In this document: piece by piece, positions 27,070 through 34,466 of the stretch | Numbering within the stretch: the first letter of the stretch is position 1 | Layout of the letters: each line of letters begins with the position of its first letter | From: Hyphomicrobium sp. | GTDB lineage: Bacteria; Pseudomonadota; Alphaproteobacteria; Rhizobiales; Hyphomicrobiaceae | Direction: 5' to 3' | Assembly (NCBI RefSeq): GCF_019744875.1 | Contig: NZ_JAIETU010000005.1 | Coordinates: 930,001-994,000 of the forward strand | DNA length: 64,000 nucleotides | Position numbers and translations under genes: made by a program | The notes under the pieces: generated by a model | What the model was told of the DNA's origin: nothing | The model's database searches: none | The model's input: only the letters and a program-made list of their open reading frames with translations

Positions 27070-27265
27070 TTCAGCACTCCGAGGTTGCGATTGCATGAGC
27101 GTGATGCCCGCGCGGAGCGGGCACTCTTTGAATCACATATGCGGCAGCATCGGGATCATCAATTCCTAAATCGGGTCGCCTTACGCATCTGTAAAGCGCC
27201 AGCCACCGCGCCGTAAGCCGACAGGTCCACACTAGGCGCACGTCACGATTGAAAGGAAAGTCGCC

Positions 27266-27910
27266 ATGACCCCCGAGGAGCGGCAGCTGGTCACCGGTTT
27301 GTTTGACCGTTTGCAAAATATCGAGCCCGTTGCGAAGGACCGCGATGCGGATCAATTGATCCGTGACGCGGTTAGACAAGTGCCCGACGCGACCTACTTG
27401 CTGGTGCAGGCTGTGCTCGTACAAGAACAGGCGCTGTGGCAAGCCGACGCGCGCATTCGCGAGCTCGAGGAGCGCGTGGCCACTCTTCCGTCCGGCGCCA
27501 TTGGGCCAGATCAGAGCACTGAAAGCCGTAGCTTTCTAATCGGTGCGGGCGGTCTTCAGTTTCGAACGGCCGGTTCGGTTCCGTTGGCAGGCAGGCAAGT
27601 AGCGGATCCGCCCGCAATCGATGGGCGACCCCGCGCGCGGGACGCCGACCGCTCGCCGCTACCTGTACCTTCCGGAGGCGGGTTTCTCGCTTCCGCACTT
27701 TCAACGGTGGCCGGAGTTACCGGTGGAATGCTCCTGGCCGACAGCATCCGAAATGTACTGGGTGGCGGCCATCTTGGCGAAGGTGCATCCAGTTCTATGG
27801 CGGCCGTCGATCGCGCGCAGGACGAAGCGCAAGATGCCCGCGAAGCTCTTGCCGCGGATGACGCACAAGACGCCTTCGATGAGGTTGATGGCGAGGGCAT
27901 TGACGTTTGA
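27266..27910 (+). CDS. DUF2076 protein
   Basis: A 214-residue protein. The N-terminus (MTPEERQLVTGLFDRLQ, then RDADQLIRDAV and PDATYLLVQAVLVQEQAL) is the DUF2076 pattern. A low-complexity middle is followed by a glycine-rich hydrophobic stretch (GGGFLASALSTVAGVTGGMLLADSI) and an acidic tail. AAAGGAAAG precedes the start. Reported members are periplasmic-ligand-like or stress-linked, but no function is established. Confidence 0.85.
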   Translation: MTPEERQLVTGLFDRLQNIEPVAKDRDADQLIRDAVRQVPDATYLLVQAVLVQEQALWQADARIRELEERVATLPSGAIGPDQSTESRSFLIGAGGLQFRTAGSVPLAGRQVADPPAIDGRPRARDADRSPLPVPSGGGFLASALSTVAGVTGGMLLADSIRNVLGGGHLGEGASSSMAAVDRAQDEAQDAREALAADDAQDAFDEVDGEGIDV

Positions 27911-27990
27911 TCCCCGACCCTTCCGAGACATGACAAGCCATCCTGATCGGTCAGTCATGCGCTCCACAACAAGACAGAAGGAGAAGTCAG

Positions 27991-28251
27991 ATGAAGTCCA
28001 ACGCCAAGTTTATGGTACCCGTTGCGGCGCTCATTGTTGGTGCGAATTCGATTTTCGCAGCCGGCGTTGCAGCGGCGGCGGCGAATTCAAAAGTGCATTC
28101 ACCGGAGTCAATCCAGTGTTCTAAGGATGCCGACGCCAAGAACCTGCACGGCAAGGAGCGTCAGAAGTTTCGCTCGGAGTGCAAGAAGGAACTCAAAGCG
28201 AAGTCCGCGGCAGCTCTCAAGAGCCCCGCCGCGGTAAAGAAACCATACTAG
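27991..28251 (+). CDS. PsiF-family exported protein
   Basis: An 86-residue protein with a signal peptide and one PsiF repeat (CSKDADAKNLHGKERQKFRSECKKEL), including the paired Cys. AGAAGGAGAAG gives a strong ribosome site. PsiF in E. coli is phosphate-starvation inducible; its role is unknown. It lies 80 bp after the DUF2076 gene. Confidence 0.85.
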   Translation: MKSNAKFMVPVAALIVGANSIFAAGVAAAAANSKVHSPESIQCSKDADAKNLHGKERQKFRSECKKELKAKSAAALKSPAAVKKPY

Positions 28252-28376
28252 CGAAGACCCGCTGCGTGATCTTGTACAAGGAGCCGCTAGATTACGAGGT
28301 GCTCGAGAAGGATTTGCTCGCTTGCGGGGCGTTATCCGCTTAGGGCCGGATTGCACCGGTTCACAATCCCGTGTCA

Positions 28377-28571
28377 TCACGCTCGGTCGCTTGAGGCCTC
28401 ACGATTTGACCAGGCTTTGTGGGCGACCGGGATAAGGGCGACGACGGCGAGAAGGCCAAGCGCGATCAGCAACTGCGGCGTGACAAGCGCTCGCGTATCA
28501 ATTGAGTAGACGCACGCATCCGGGCTGGCGGCGTTGTTTGCGATACAGGTCGTGTAAAGAGCGTTCTGCGC
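28377..28571 (-). pseudogene. Fragment of a small membrane protein
   Basis: Within the 28252-28689 gap, one minus-strand frame is open for 64 codons without a usable start. It reads AQNALYTTCIANN...YSIDTRALVTPQLLIALGLLAVVALIPVAHKAW and then stops. The tail has a clean membrane span followed by a charged end, unlike random translation. It may be the 3' end of a truncated gene. No family is assigned. Confidence 0.3.
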
Positions 28572-28689
28572 TCAATGATGTCGGCCGCTAGCGGCGGCAC
28601 GATCCGTCGCTCCGGCCATCGCTGAGCGCTCTGTAATCGTGCGGCTTCACTCCTCGACATCGTCTCCATCCCTTCCGCAAGGGGGCCTT

Positions 28690-29967
28690 GTGGCTGGGCT
28701 TTTCCAGTGGACAATGTTTGCGCCTGTGCTGATCCTTGCGGCCTTCGCAAGCCTCGCGTGGCTTTCGCAAACGCCGCCGGTTGAGGCGTGGCGCTTTTCG
28801 CTCAGCCTTTTCGTCGCGTGGTTGGGCTTCGGCTGGTTTGCTGCGGTTGTTCCAACGCGGGCAACATTGGCCGCTGGTGTGCTGTGCGCCCTTGCTCTTC
28901 GCGTCGTTGGCTTCTGCACGGTCCCAATCTACGAAGACGATTGGGCGCGATACCTTTGGGACGGATACAGGTTTCTGCAGGACGGCACACCATATGGATA
29001 CGCCCCTGAAGCGTACACCGACGACGCCAGCCTGGATGACATCTGGACGGCCATCCTCGCACAGGTCAACAATCCCGCTGTTCCCACCATCTACGCGCCG
29101 ACGCTGCAATACGTGTTTGGCTTTGCGGCCTGGGCGGCGCCGGCGAGCCTCACCGCGCTCAAGGCGATCTTCATCGCTGCGGATCTCGCCATTTGGGCGA
29201 TGATCGCGCGGATCGGGGGATTGGCTGCCGGTCTACGGTACGCACTGTGCCCGCTTGTGATCTTCGAGGTGTCGATGAATGCGCATGCGGACATCGTTGG
29301 CGTGGCTTTGATGGTTGCCAGCTATGCGCTCATCCGGAGCGAACGCTTGCTTGGAAGCGGGGTCGTGTTTGCACTGGCGCTGGCGTGCAAGCCTTTTGCG
29401 ATCATCGTCGCGCCGTGTTTTCTGCAAAGGAAATGGTATCTTGTCGCGCTCGGCGCCGGCGTCGCATTTGCGCTGCTTTACTTGCCGTTTGTCGTGGCCG
29501 GCGCCACCGAGTTCGAGGGCTTGCAGGTCTTCTCGCGCTGGTGGGAATTCAATTCGTTCGGGTTCGCGGGGCTAAAGGCGGTCTTCGGAGATCCTGCTGC
29601 GCGGCCGCTCGGATTCCTGCTCGGTGCTGCTTTGGCCACGGCGCTTGCCTTACGCTGGCGGACCAAGGAGCCGGAGACGGTTCCGCCTGCGGATCTGTGG
29701 CTGATGGCGCTTTTGTTTTTTGCTCCGGTCATCAACCCTTGGTACCTGCTCTGGGTCGTCCCCTGGGTCTGCCTGCGATCGAACGCGCTCACGTGGTCCA
29801 TCCTGCCGGCGATCTCGGTTTCGTATCTGACGGCAGGAGCTCTCGGATTGGCCGGACCGGGGTTTCACGATCATCCGGACTGGGTGAGGCCGCTCGAGAT
29901 CGGCGTCGCGCTCGCGACCTATATCGCCACTCACCGCATCCGGCAGAAGATCCGTGTTGATGCGTGA
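28690..29967 (+). CDS. GT-C-type membrane glycosyltransferase
   Basis: A protein of about 425 residues with some ten to twelve hydrophobic segments. The first periplasmic loop contains IYEDDWARYLWDGYRFLQDGTPYGYAP, the acidic-pair loop of GT-C enzymes that use polyprenyl-phosphate sugars (mannosyltransferase/GT87-like). I favour GTG 28690, which has AAGGGGG five bases upstream; GTG 28639 and ATG 28714 lack a ribosome site. It is 148 bp before the arsenic operon and probably independent of it. Confidence 0.75.
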   Translation: MAGLFQWTMFAPVLILAAFASLAWLSQTPPVEAWRFSLSLFVAWLGFGWFAAVVPTRATLAAGVLCALALRVVGFCTVPIYEDDWARYLWDGYRFLQDGTPYGYAPEAYTDDASLDDIWTAILAQVNNPAVPTIYAPTLQYVFGFAAWAAPASLTALKAIFIAADLAIWAMIARIGGLAAGLRYALCPLVIFEVSMNAHADIVGVALMVASYALIRSERLLGSGVVFALALACKPFAIIVAPCFLQRKWYLVALGAGVAFALLYLPFVVAGATEFEGLQVFSRWWEFNSFGFAGLKAVFGDPAARPLGFLLGAALATALALRWRTKEPETVPPADLWLMALLFFAPVINPWYLLWVVPWVCLRSNALTWSILPAISVSYLTAGALGLAGPGFHDHPDWVRPLEIGVALATYIATHRIRQKIRVDA

Positions 29968-30115
29968 TTCCGCTACACATTGTGCGTCGTCGTCCCAATA
30001 AGCTTTGCATGAATTCTTAGTTGGACAAAGCGCGGTTCAATGGAACTAGCGTTCAACTAAGGGCGGCACCACGCGCGGCCCGACTGACCCTCACTCCAGT
30101 CCGAGGTGATCGCTC

Positions 30116-30412
30116 GTGTCCTGCGCCGACATCATGAAAGCCCTTTCGGACAAAACGAGATTGGCCGTTGTGGAGCAACTATTCTTCGGTGCGCGCCGGG
30201 TCAACGAGATCAATAGCGAGCTGAACCTCGAGCCGACGCTGTTCTCCCATCATCTCCGCGTCTTGCGGCAGGCGGGGATCGTCGTCACGCGGCGCGAGGG
30301 AAAATCGATCGTCTACTCGCTGTCACCTGCGGTCACAAATGGCCACACCAGTCCCGTGCTCGACTTCGGTTGCTGCACACTCAGCTTCAACATCAAATCT
30401 GAAGGTTCGTGA
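30116..30412 (+). CDS. ArsR-family metalloid-responsive repressor
   Basis: A 98-residue winged-helix protein. The recognition region is LEPTLFSHHLRVLRQAGIV, followed by the wing TRREGKSIVYSLS. It lacks the CVC motif in the alpha-3 helix. It has instead Cys3 and a vicinal Cys86-Cys87 pair near the C-terminus, so arsenite could be sensed there, as in ArsR proteins that use C-terminal cysteines. The start is GTG 30116 with GAGGTGAT upstream. As first gene of the pst-aio run, it probably represses the operon until arsenite is present. Confidence 0.88.
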   Translation: MSCADIMKALSDKTRLAVVEQLFFGARRVNEINSELNLEPTLFSHHLRVLRQAGIVVTRREGKSIVYSLSPAVTNGHTSPVLDFGCCTLSFNIKSEGS

Positions 30413-30414
30413 CT

Positions 30415-31254
30415 ATGATCCGCGAAGCCGCCCTTGGTTTGTCTTTCGCAACTCTGACTCTGCTCGCCGTCACCGCTTTTGCCGCAGAAGAGCCCAGCAC
30501 CGCCGCGCCTCTCTCGGGCCAGCTGACGATTACAGGGGCCAGCACCATTGCGCCACTGGCATCGGAAATCGGCAAGCGCCTGGAAGAGACGAACCCTGAT
30601 CTGCGCATCGATGTGCAGACCGGCGGGTCGGCGCGTGGCGTCGCCGATGTCCGCGCCGGTCTAGCCGCGATCGGCCTCGTGTCGCGCAACCTGAAAGACG
30701 ACGAGACGGATTTGACGGCCTTCACTATCGCGCGCGATGGCGTGGGTATCATCCTCAACACGGACAACCCGGTCTCAGTCCTGACCGACGAGCAGATCGT
30801 CGACATCTATCTCGGCAAGATCGCGAACTGGAAAGACGTCGGCGGAAAGGACGCTCCCATTACGGTCGTCAACAAAGCCGAAGGCAGGTCCACGCTCGAT
30901 CTCTTCACGAACTATTTCAAACTGAAGAACAGCGACATCAAGGCCAGCGTCGTGATCGGCGACAATCAACAAGGGATCAAGACCGTTGCCGGCAACCACA
31001 ATGCCATCGGCTACGTTTCGATCGGCACGGCTGAGTTCGAATCAGAACAGGGCACGCCGATCAAGCTGCTGCCGCTCAAGGGCGTCGCTGCGTCTGTCGA
31101 GAACGTCCGCAACGGGACATTTTCTCTCGCCCGTCCGCTTAATCTCGTCGTCAAAGCTGCGCCGGAAGGTACGGTCAAAAGCTTTATCGACTTCGCGCAA
31201 TCCAAGGACGTTCGCGATCTCGTCAAGGAACAGTTCTTTGTGCCTTTGCAGTAG
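30415..31254 (+). CDS. PstS-like phosphate/arsenate-type binding protein
   Basis: A 279-residue periplasmic binding protein with a signal peptide (about 1-23). It has GASTIAPLASEIG near the mature N-terminus and SARGVADVRAGLAAIG, the anion-binding loops of the PBP-like/PstS family. It starts two bases after arsR. The context (ArsR before, AioBA after) suggests either high-affinity phosphate uptake that avoids arsenate produced by the oxidase, or binding of an arsenic oxyanion. Confidence 0.85.
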   Translation: MIREAALGLSFATLTLLAVTAFAAEEPSTAAPLSGQLTITGASTIAPLASEIGKRLEETNPDLRIDVQTGGSARGVADVRAGLAAIGLVSRNLKDDETDLTAFTIARDGVGIILNTDNPVSVLTDEQIVDIYLGKIANWKDVGGKDAPITVVNKAEGRSTLDLFTNYFKLKNSDIKASVVIGDNQQGIKTVAGNHNAIGYVSIGTAEFESEQGTPIKLLPLKGVAASVENVRNGTFSLARPLNLVVKAAPEGTVKSFIDFAQSKDVRDLVKEQFFVPLQ

Positions 31255-31287
31255 TGGTGGCGGCTTCGTGTCGATCGTGATCGTGTG

Positions 31288-32154
31288 ATGGTCAAGACGC
31301 TGTCTCCTAACGTCCGTGACCGGCGGCTGCTGTGGACGCTTTCGCTGTCTGCCGCGACCGCCGCCGGATTGCTGCTCCTTATTTTGATCTTCCTGGCTAA
31401 GGAAGCCTGGCCGGTACTGTCCACCGTCGGTGTCACGTCGTTTGTCATGGATAGCTCGTGGCATCCGCTCGAAGGCACCTTCGGCCTGACGCCGATGTTG
31501 GCAGCTTCGGTGGCGATGTCCGCGCTCGCCATTCTGATTGCGGCCCCTCTCGGTGTCGCGCTGGCGCTTTTCTGCCGCTTCTATGCGATGGGTCCTGTCG
31601 CGCGCCTTTTCCGATGGGCAGTCGTGCTTCTGGCCGGTATTCCGTCGGTCGTGCTGGGCCTGTGGGGACTGACGACGCTTGTTCCATTGATCAACGACCT
31701 GCGCGCGCCCGGCACCAGCCTTCTCGCCGGCAGCGTCGTGCTCGCCCTGATGATCCTGCCGACCATTGCCCTGACGACAGAGGCCGCACTGACGTCGGTC
31801 TCGCAGTCGTATTGGACAGGAGCTTCGGCGCTTGGCCTGTCGCGTGAAGCGATCATCCTAGCCGTCGCGTTACCAACGGCGCGCAATAGCATTGCGGCCG
31901 GAGTTCTGCTTGCCTCGGCGCGAGCGCTCGGCGAAACGATGGCCGTTCTGATGGTCAGCGGCAACGTCGTGCAGTTGCCGTCGAGCCTGTTCGATCCCGT
32001 GCGCACGCTTACGGCCAACATTGCTCTTGAGATGGCGTACGCCACCGGCACGCACAGAGCCTCGCTCTTCGTATCCGGTCTCGCTCTCACGCTTCTGGTG
32101 CTGGCGCTTGCGGCAGCGGCTCGACGCAGCGGAGGTCAGGTTGTCCATGCCTGA
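31288..32154 (+). CDS. PstC-like phosphate-type ABC permease
   Basis: A 288-residue permease with six hydrophobic segments. Conserved parts include LLAGIPSVVLGLWGL, SQSYWTGASALGLSREAI and ARALGETMAVLMVSGN, all PstC/PstA marks. GTG 31285 just before ATG 31288 is an alternative start. It forms the channel with the next gene, whose start overlaps its stop by eight bases. Confidence 0.88.
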   Translation: MVKTLSPNVRDRRLLWTLSLSAATAAGLLLLILIFLAKEAWPVLSTVGVTSFVMDSSWHPLEGTFGLTPMLAASVAMSALAILIAAPLGVALALFCRFYAMGPVARLFRWAVVLLAGIPSVVLGLWGLTTLVPLINDLRAPGTSLLAGSVVLALMILPTIALTTEAALTSVSQSYWTGASALGLSREAIILAVALPTARNSIAAGVLLASARALGETMAVLMVSGNVVQLPSSLFDPVRTLTANIALEMAYATGTHRASLFVSGLALTLLVLALAAAARRSGGQVVHA

Positions 32155-33040
32155 TGCGGTTCTATACCCGGGTTCTGCGCGCGCCGGATCGACGCCGACG
32201 TTCTTCTGGAGAAACCTCGCGCTCCAGAGCTTCGTCTGGCTGGCATCACTGCTCATCATCGGAGTGTTTCTCTGGCTTCTTGGCGACATCCTGTGGCGCG
32301 GCGCAAGCCGTGTCGATTGGGAGTTTCTGATAAGTGTGCCGAAGAGTGCCGGCCGCAGCGGCGGTATCGCTCCCATCATCGTCTCGACGGTGCTCATACT
32401 TGTCGTCGCCATCGCAGTTGCGTTCCCGTTGGGGCTCGCGACCGCCGCTCTCCTTTCCGAATACGCTCGACAGGGCGGCGCTAAAGTTCGGGGCGTCGGT
32501 CTCAGCCTCGATGTCCTCGCGGGCGTGCCGTCCATTGTCTTCGGATTATTCGGAAACGCGTTCTTCTGCGTTTGGATGGGGCTCGGATTCTCGATCCTGT
32601 CCGGCGGATTGACGCTGGCGTGCATGATTCTGCCGATCGTCATCAGAACCGCGGAATCGGGACTGCGGATGGTGCCTGACGAATGGCGCCTTGGTGCGGC
32701 GGCGCTCGGCGTTTCCCGCAGCACAACCATCGTACGGATCTTGATCCCGGCGGCTGCGCCGGCGCTCGTCGCGGGCTTGATGCTTGGGATCGGGCGGGCC
32801 ATGGCCGAGACGGCGGCTCTCATCTTCACGAGCGGATACGTCGATCGGATGCCGCGATCGGTCTTCGATTCAGGCCGCGCGATCTCGGTTCATATCTATG
32901 ACTTGACCATGAATGTCGCCGGAGGAGATCCGAACGCGTACGGCAGTGCACTGGTCCTCATCGCTCTCCTTATTGTCATCAACAGCGCCGCTCTGTGGCT
33001 TGCCAATCGCGCCCTAGATCGAAAGCCCTCACGCTCATGA
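32147..33040 (+). CDS. PstA-like phosphate-type ABC permease
   Basis: A 297-residue permease. It has LDVLAGVPSIVFGLFGNAFF, DEWRLGAAALGVSRSTTI and GRAMAETAALIFTSG in the PstA order, with six membrane segments. The start at ATG 32147 overlaps the end of the PstC-like gene. Its partner subunits are adjacent on both sides. Confidence 0.88.
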   Translation: MPDAVLYPGSARAGSTPTFFWRNLALQSFVWLASLLIIGVFLWLLGDILWRGASRVDWEFLISVPKSAGRSGGIAPIIVSTVLILVVAIAVAFPLGLATAALLSEYARQGGAKVRGVGLSLDVLAGVPSIVFGLFGNAFFCVWMGLGFSILSGGLTLACMILPIVIRTAESGLRMVPDEWRLGAAALGVSRSTTIVRILIPAAAPALVAGLMLGIGRAMAETAALIFTSGYVDRMPRSVFDSGRAISVHIYDLTMNVAGGDPNAYGSALVLIALLIVINSAALWLANRALDRKPSRS

Positions 33041-33900
33041 ACACACCCTTCGTCGGCGATCTCGTGCCGGACAGCAAAACCGGAGAGGCATTCACGCTCG
33101 GACCGCTCGTTACGGGGCCACCTTGCTGTGAGCCCGTTCCGAAAATTCGGGTCGAGTCGCTCTCGCTGAGCTACGGGCAAAACGAGGTTCTACGCAACAT
33201 CAGCCTCGACATCTACGGCGGCTGCATCACGGCGCTCATCGGGCCTTCCGGTTGCGGCAAGACGAGTTTGCTTTCGAGCATCAATCGGCTGACGGATTTG
33301 GTTCCCGGCTGCCAGGTACAGGGACGCATTCTGCGCGAAGGCGGCGACATTCACGCGCCGGGCGTCGACGTTCACGCATTGCGGCGCGACGTAGGCATGA
33401 TTTTCCAGCGGCCTAACCCCTTCCCATTGTCGATCCGGCGCAACCTCGCACTGCCGCTTCGCGAGCACGGCCTGCGCAACGCTCGCGAAATCGACGATCG
33501 CATCGAGCGTTCGCTCAAGGACGTGGGCCTTTGGGACGAGATCTCCGATCGGCTCGATGCGCCGGCACAAGCGTTGTCCGGCGGCCAGCAGCAACGTCTT
33601 TGTATTGCGCGCGCGCTGGTGCTTGAGCCGTCGGTGCTGCTGATGGATGAGCCCTGCAGTGCGCTCGACCCGATCTCATCTGCCGTGGTGGAGGATCTCG
33701 TTGAGAGCCTCAGGGGGCGCTACACGGTCGTGATCGTCACCCACAATCTGGCGCAGGCGCGTCGCATTGCGAACTACGCCGCGTTCTTCTGGGTCAAGGA
33801 TCGGGCGGGCACGCTGGTCGAGTTCGATCACTGCAAGCGGCTGTTCGAGTCTCCCCGGGACGAACGTACGGCAGCGTATGTGAGCGGCGCACGCGGCTAG
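33037..33900 (+). CDS. PstB-like phosphate-type ABC ATPase
   Basis: A 287-residue ATPase. Walker A is GPSGCGKTS, the Q-loop MIFQRPNPFPLSI is the PstB type, the signature is LSGGQQQRLCIARAL and Walker B is LLMDEPCSALDP. ATG 33037 overlaps the PstA-like stop as ATGA. A ~35-residue leader with a Cys pair (PPCCEP) precedes the ATPase fold, which ordinary PstB lacks. No phoU follows, unlike a housekeeping pst operon. Confidence 0.9.
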   Translation: MNTPFVGDLVPDSKTGEAFTLGPLVTGPPCCEPVPKIRVESLSLSYGQNEVLRNISLDIYGGCITALIGPSGCGKTSLLSSINRLTDLVPGCQVQGRILREGGDIHAPGVDVHALRRDVGMIFQRPNPFPLSIRRNLALPLREHGLRNAREIDDRIERSLKDVGLWDEISDRLDAPAQALSGGQQQRLCIARALVLEPSVLLMDEPCSALDPISSAVVEDLVESLRGRYTVVIVTHNLAQARRIANYAAFFWVKDRAGTLVEFDHCKRLFESPRDERTAAYVSGARG

Positions 33901-33925
33901 CATGTCGCTACTGCTGGAGGGACAC

Positions 33926-34456
33926 ATGCCACGATGCGAGCGGCTGATCGATATGGGACGTCGCCAGTTCCTGAGGGGAAGCGCCATTGCGGCTGCGGGA
34001 GCCGCCGCGGCGGTCAGCGTACCGTCCGGAGCACAGGAGGTGAGGACGCAGGCGGCCATGGCCCGCGTCGAGTACCCGTCGATCAGGCTGGCAAACATCG
34101 CCGACCTCACGATCAACAGGCCTCTCGAGGTCGCCTTTCCGGACGACGACGCCCCGGGCGTGCTCTTGAAGCTCGGCTCGCGGGTCGAAGGCGGAACGGG
34201 ACCGGACGAAGACATCGTCGGCTTCTCCACGACCTGCCCGCACAAGGGATTTCCGCTTCTCTATAACGCCGACGACCGCACGTTGAACTGCCGCAACCAC
34301 TACTCCCGTTTCGACTGCGAGGCCGGCGGGCAGCAGATCTGGGGCCACGCAGCGCAAAACCTGCCGCAGTACGCGCTTCGGATCGACGAGAACGGCGACA
34401 TCTACGCCGAAGGTGTCGACGAGCTTCTCTACGGCCGCCTTTCCAACGTGCTCTAA
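33926..34456 (+). CDS. aioB: Arsenite oxidase small (Rieske) subunit
   Basis: A 176-residue Rieske protein exported by Tat (GRRQFLRGSA). The 2Fe-2S ligands are CPHKG (C104, H106) and CRNHY (C122, H125). The two extra Cys that form the disulfide in bc1-type Rieske proteins and in some AioB are replaced by Phe and Asn, as in the Alcaligenes faecalis form. GGQQIWGHAAQNLPQY matches AioB closely. I prefer ATG 33926 behind GGAGGG; ATG 33902 is possible. It carries electrons from AioA to a periplasmic acceptor. Confidence 0.93.
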   Translation: MPRCERLIDMGRRQFLRGSAIAAAGAAAAVSVPSGAQEVRTQAAMARVEYPSIRLANIADLTINRPLEVAFPDDDAPGVLLKLGSRVEGGTGPDEDIVGFSTTCPHKGFPLLYNADDRTLNCRNHYSRFDCEAGGQQIWGHAAQNLPQYALRIDENGDIYAEGVDELLYGRLSNVL

Positions 34457-34466
34457 GGGCAGACAT

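Noticed and set aside
30415-33900. Housekeeping pst operon
   Set aside because: There is no phoU or phoB, it is headed by arsR and followed directly by aioBA, so I treat it as part of the arsenic island.
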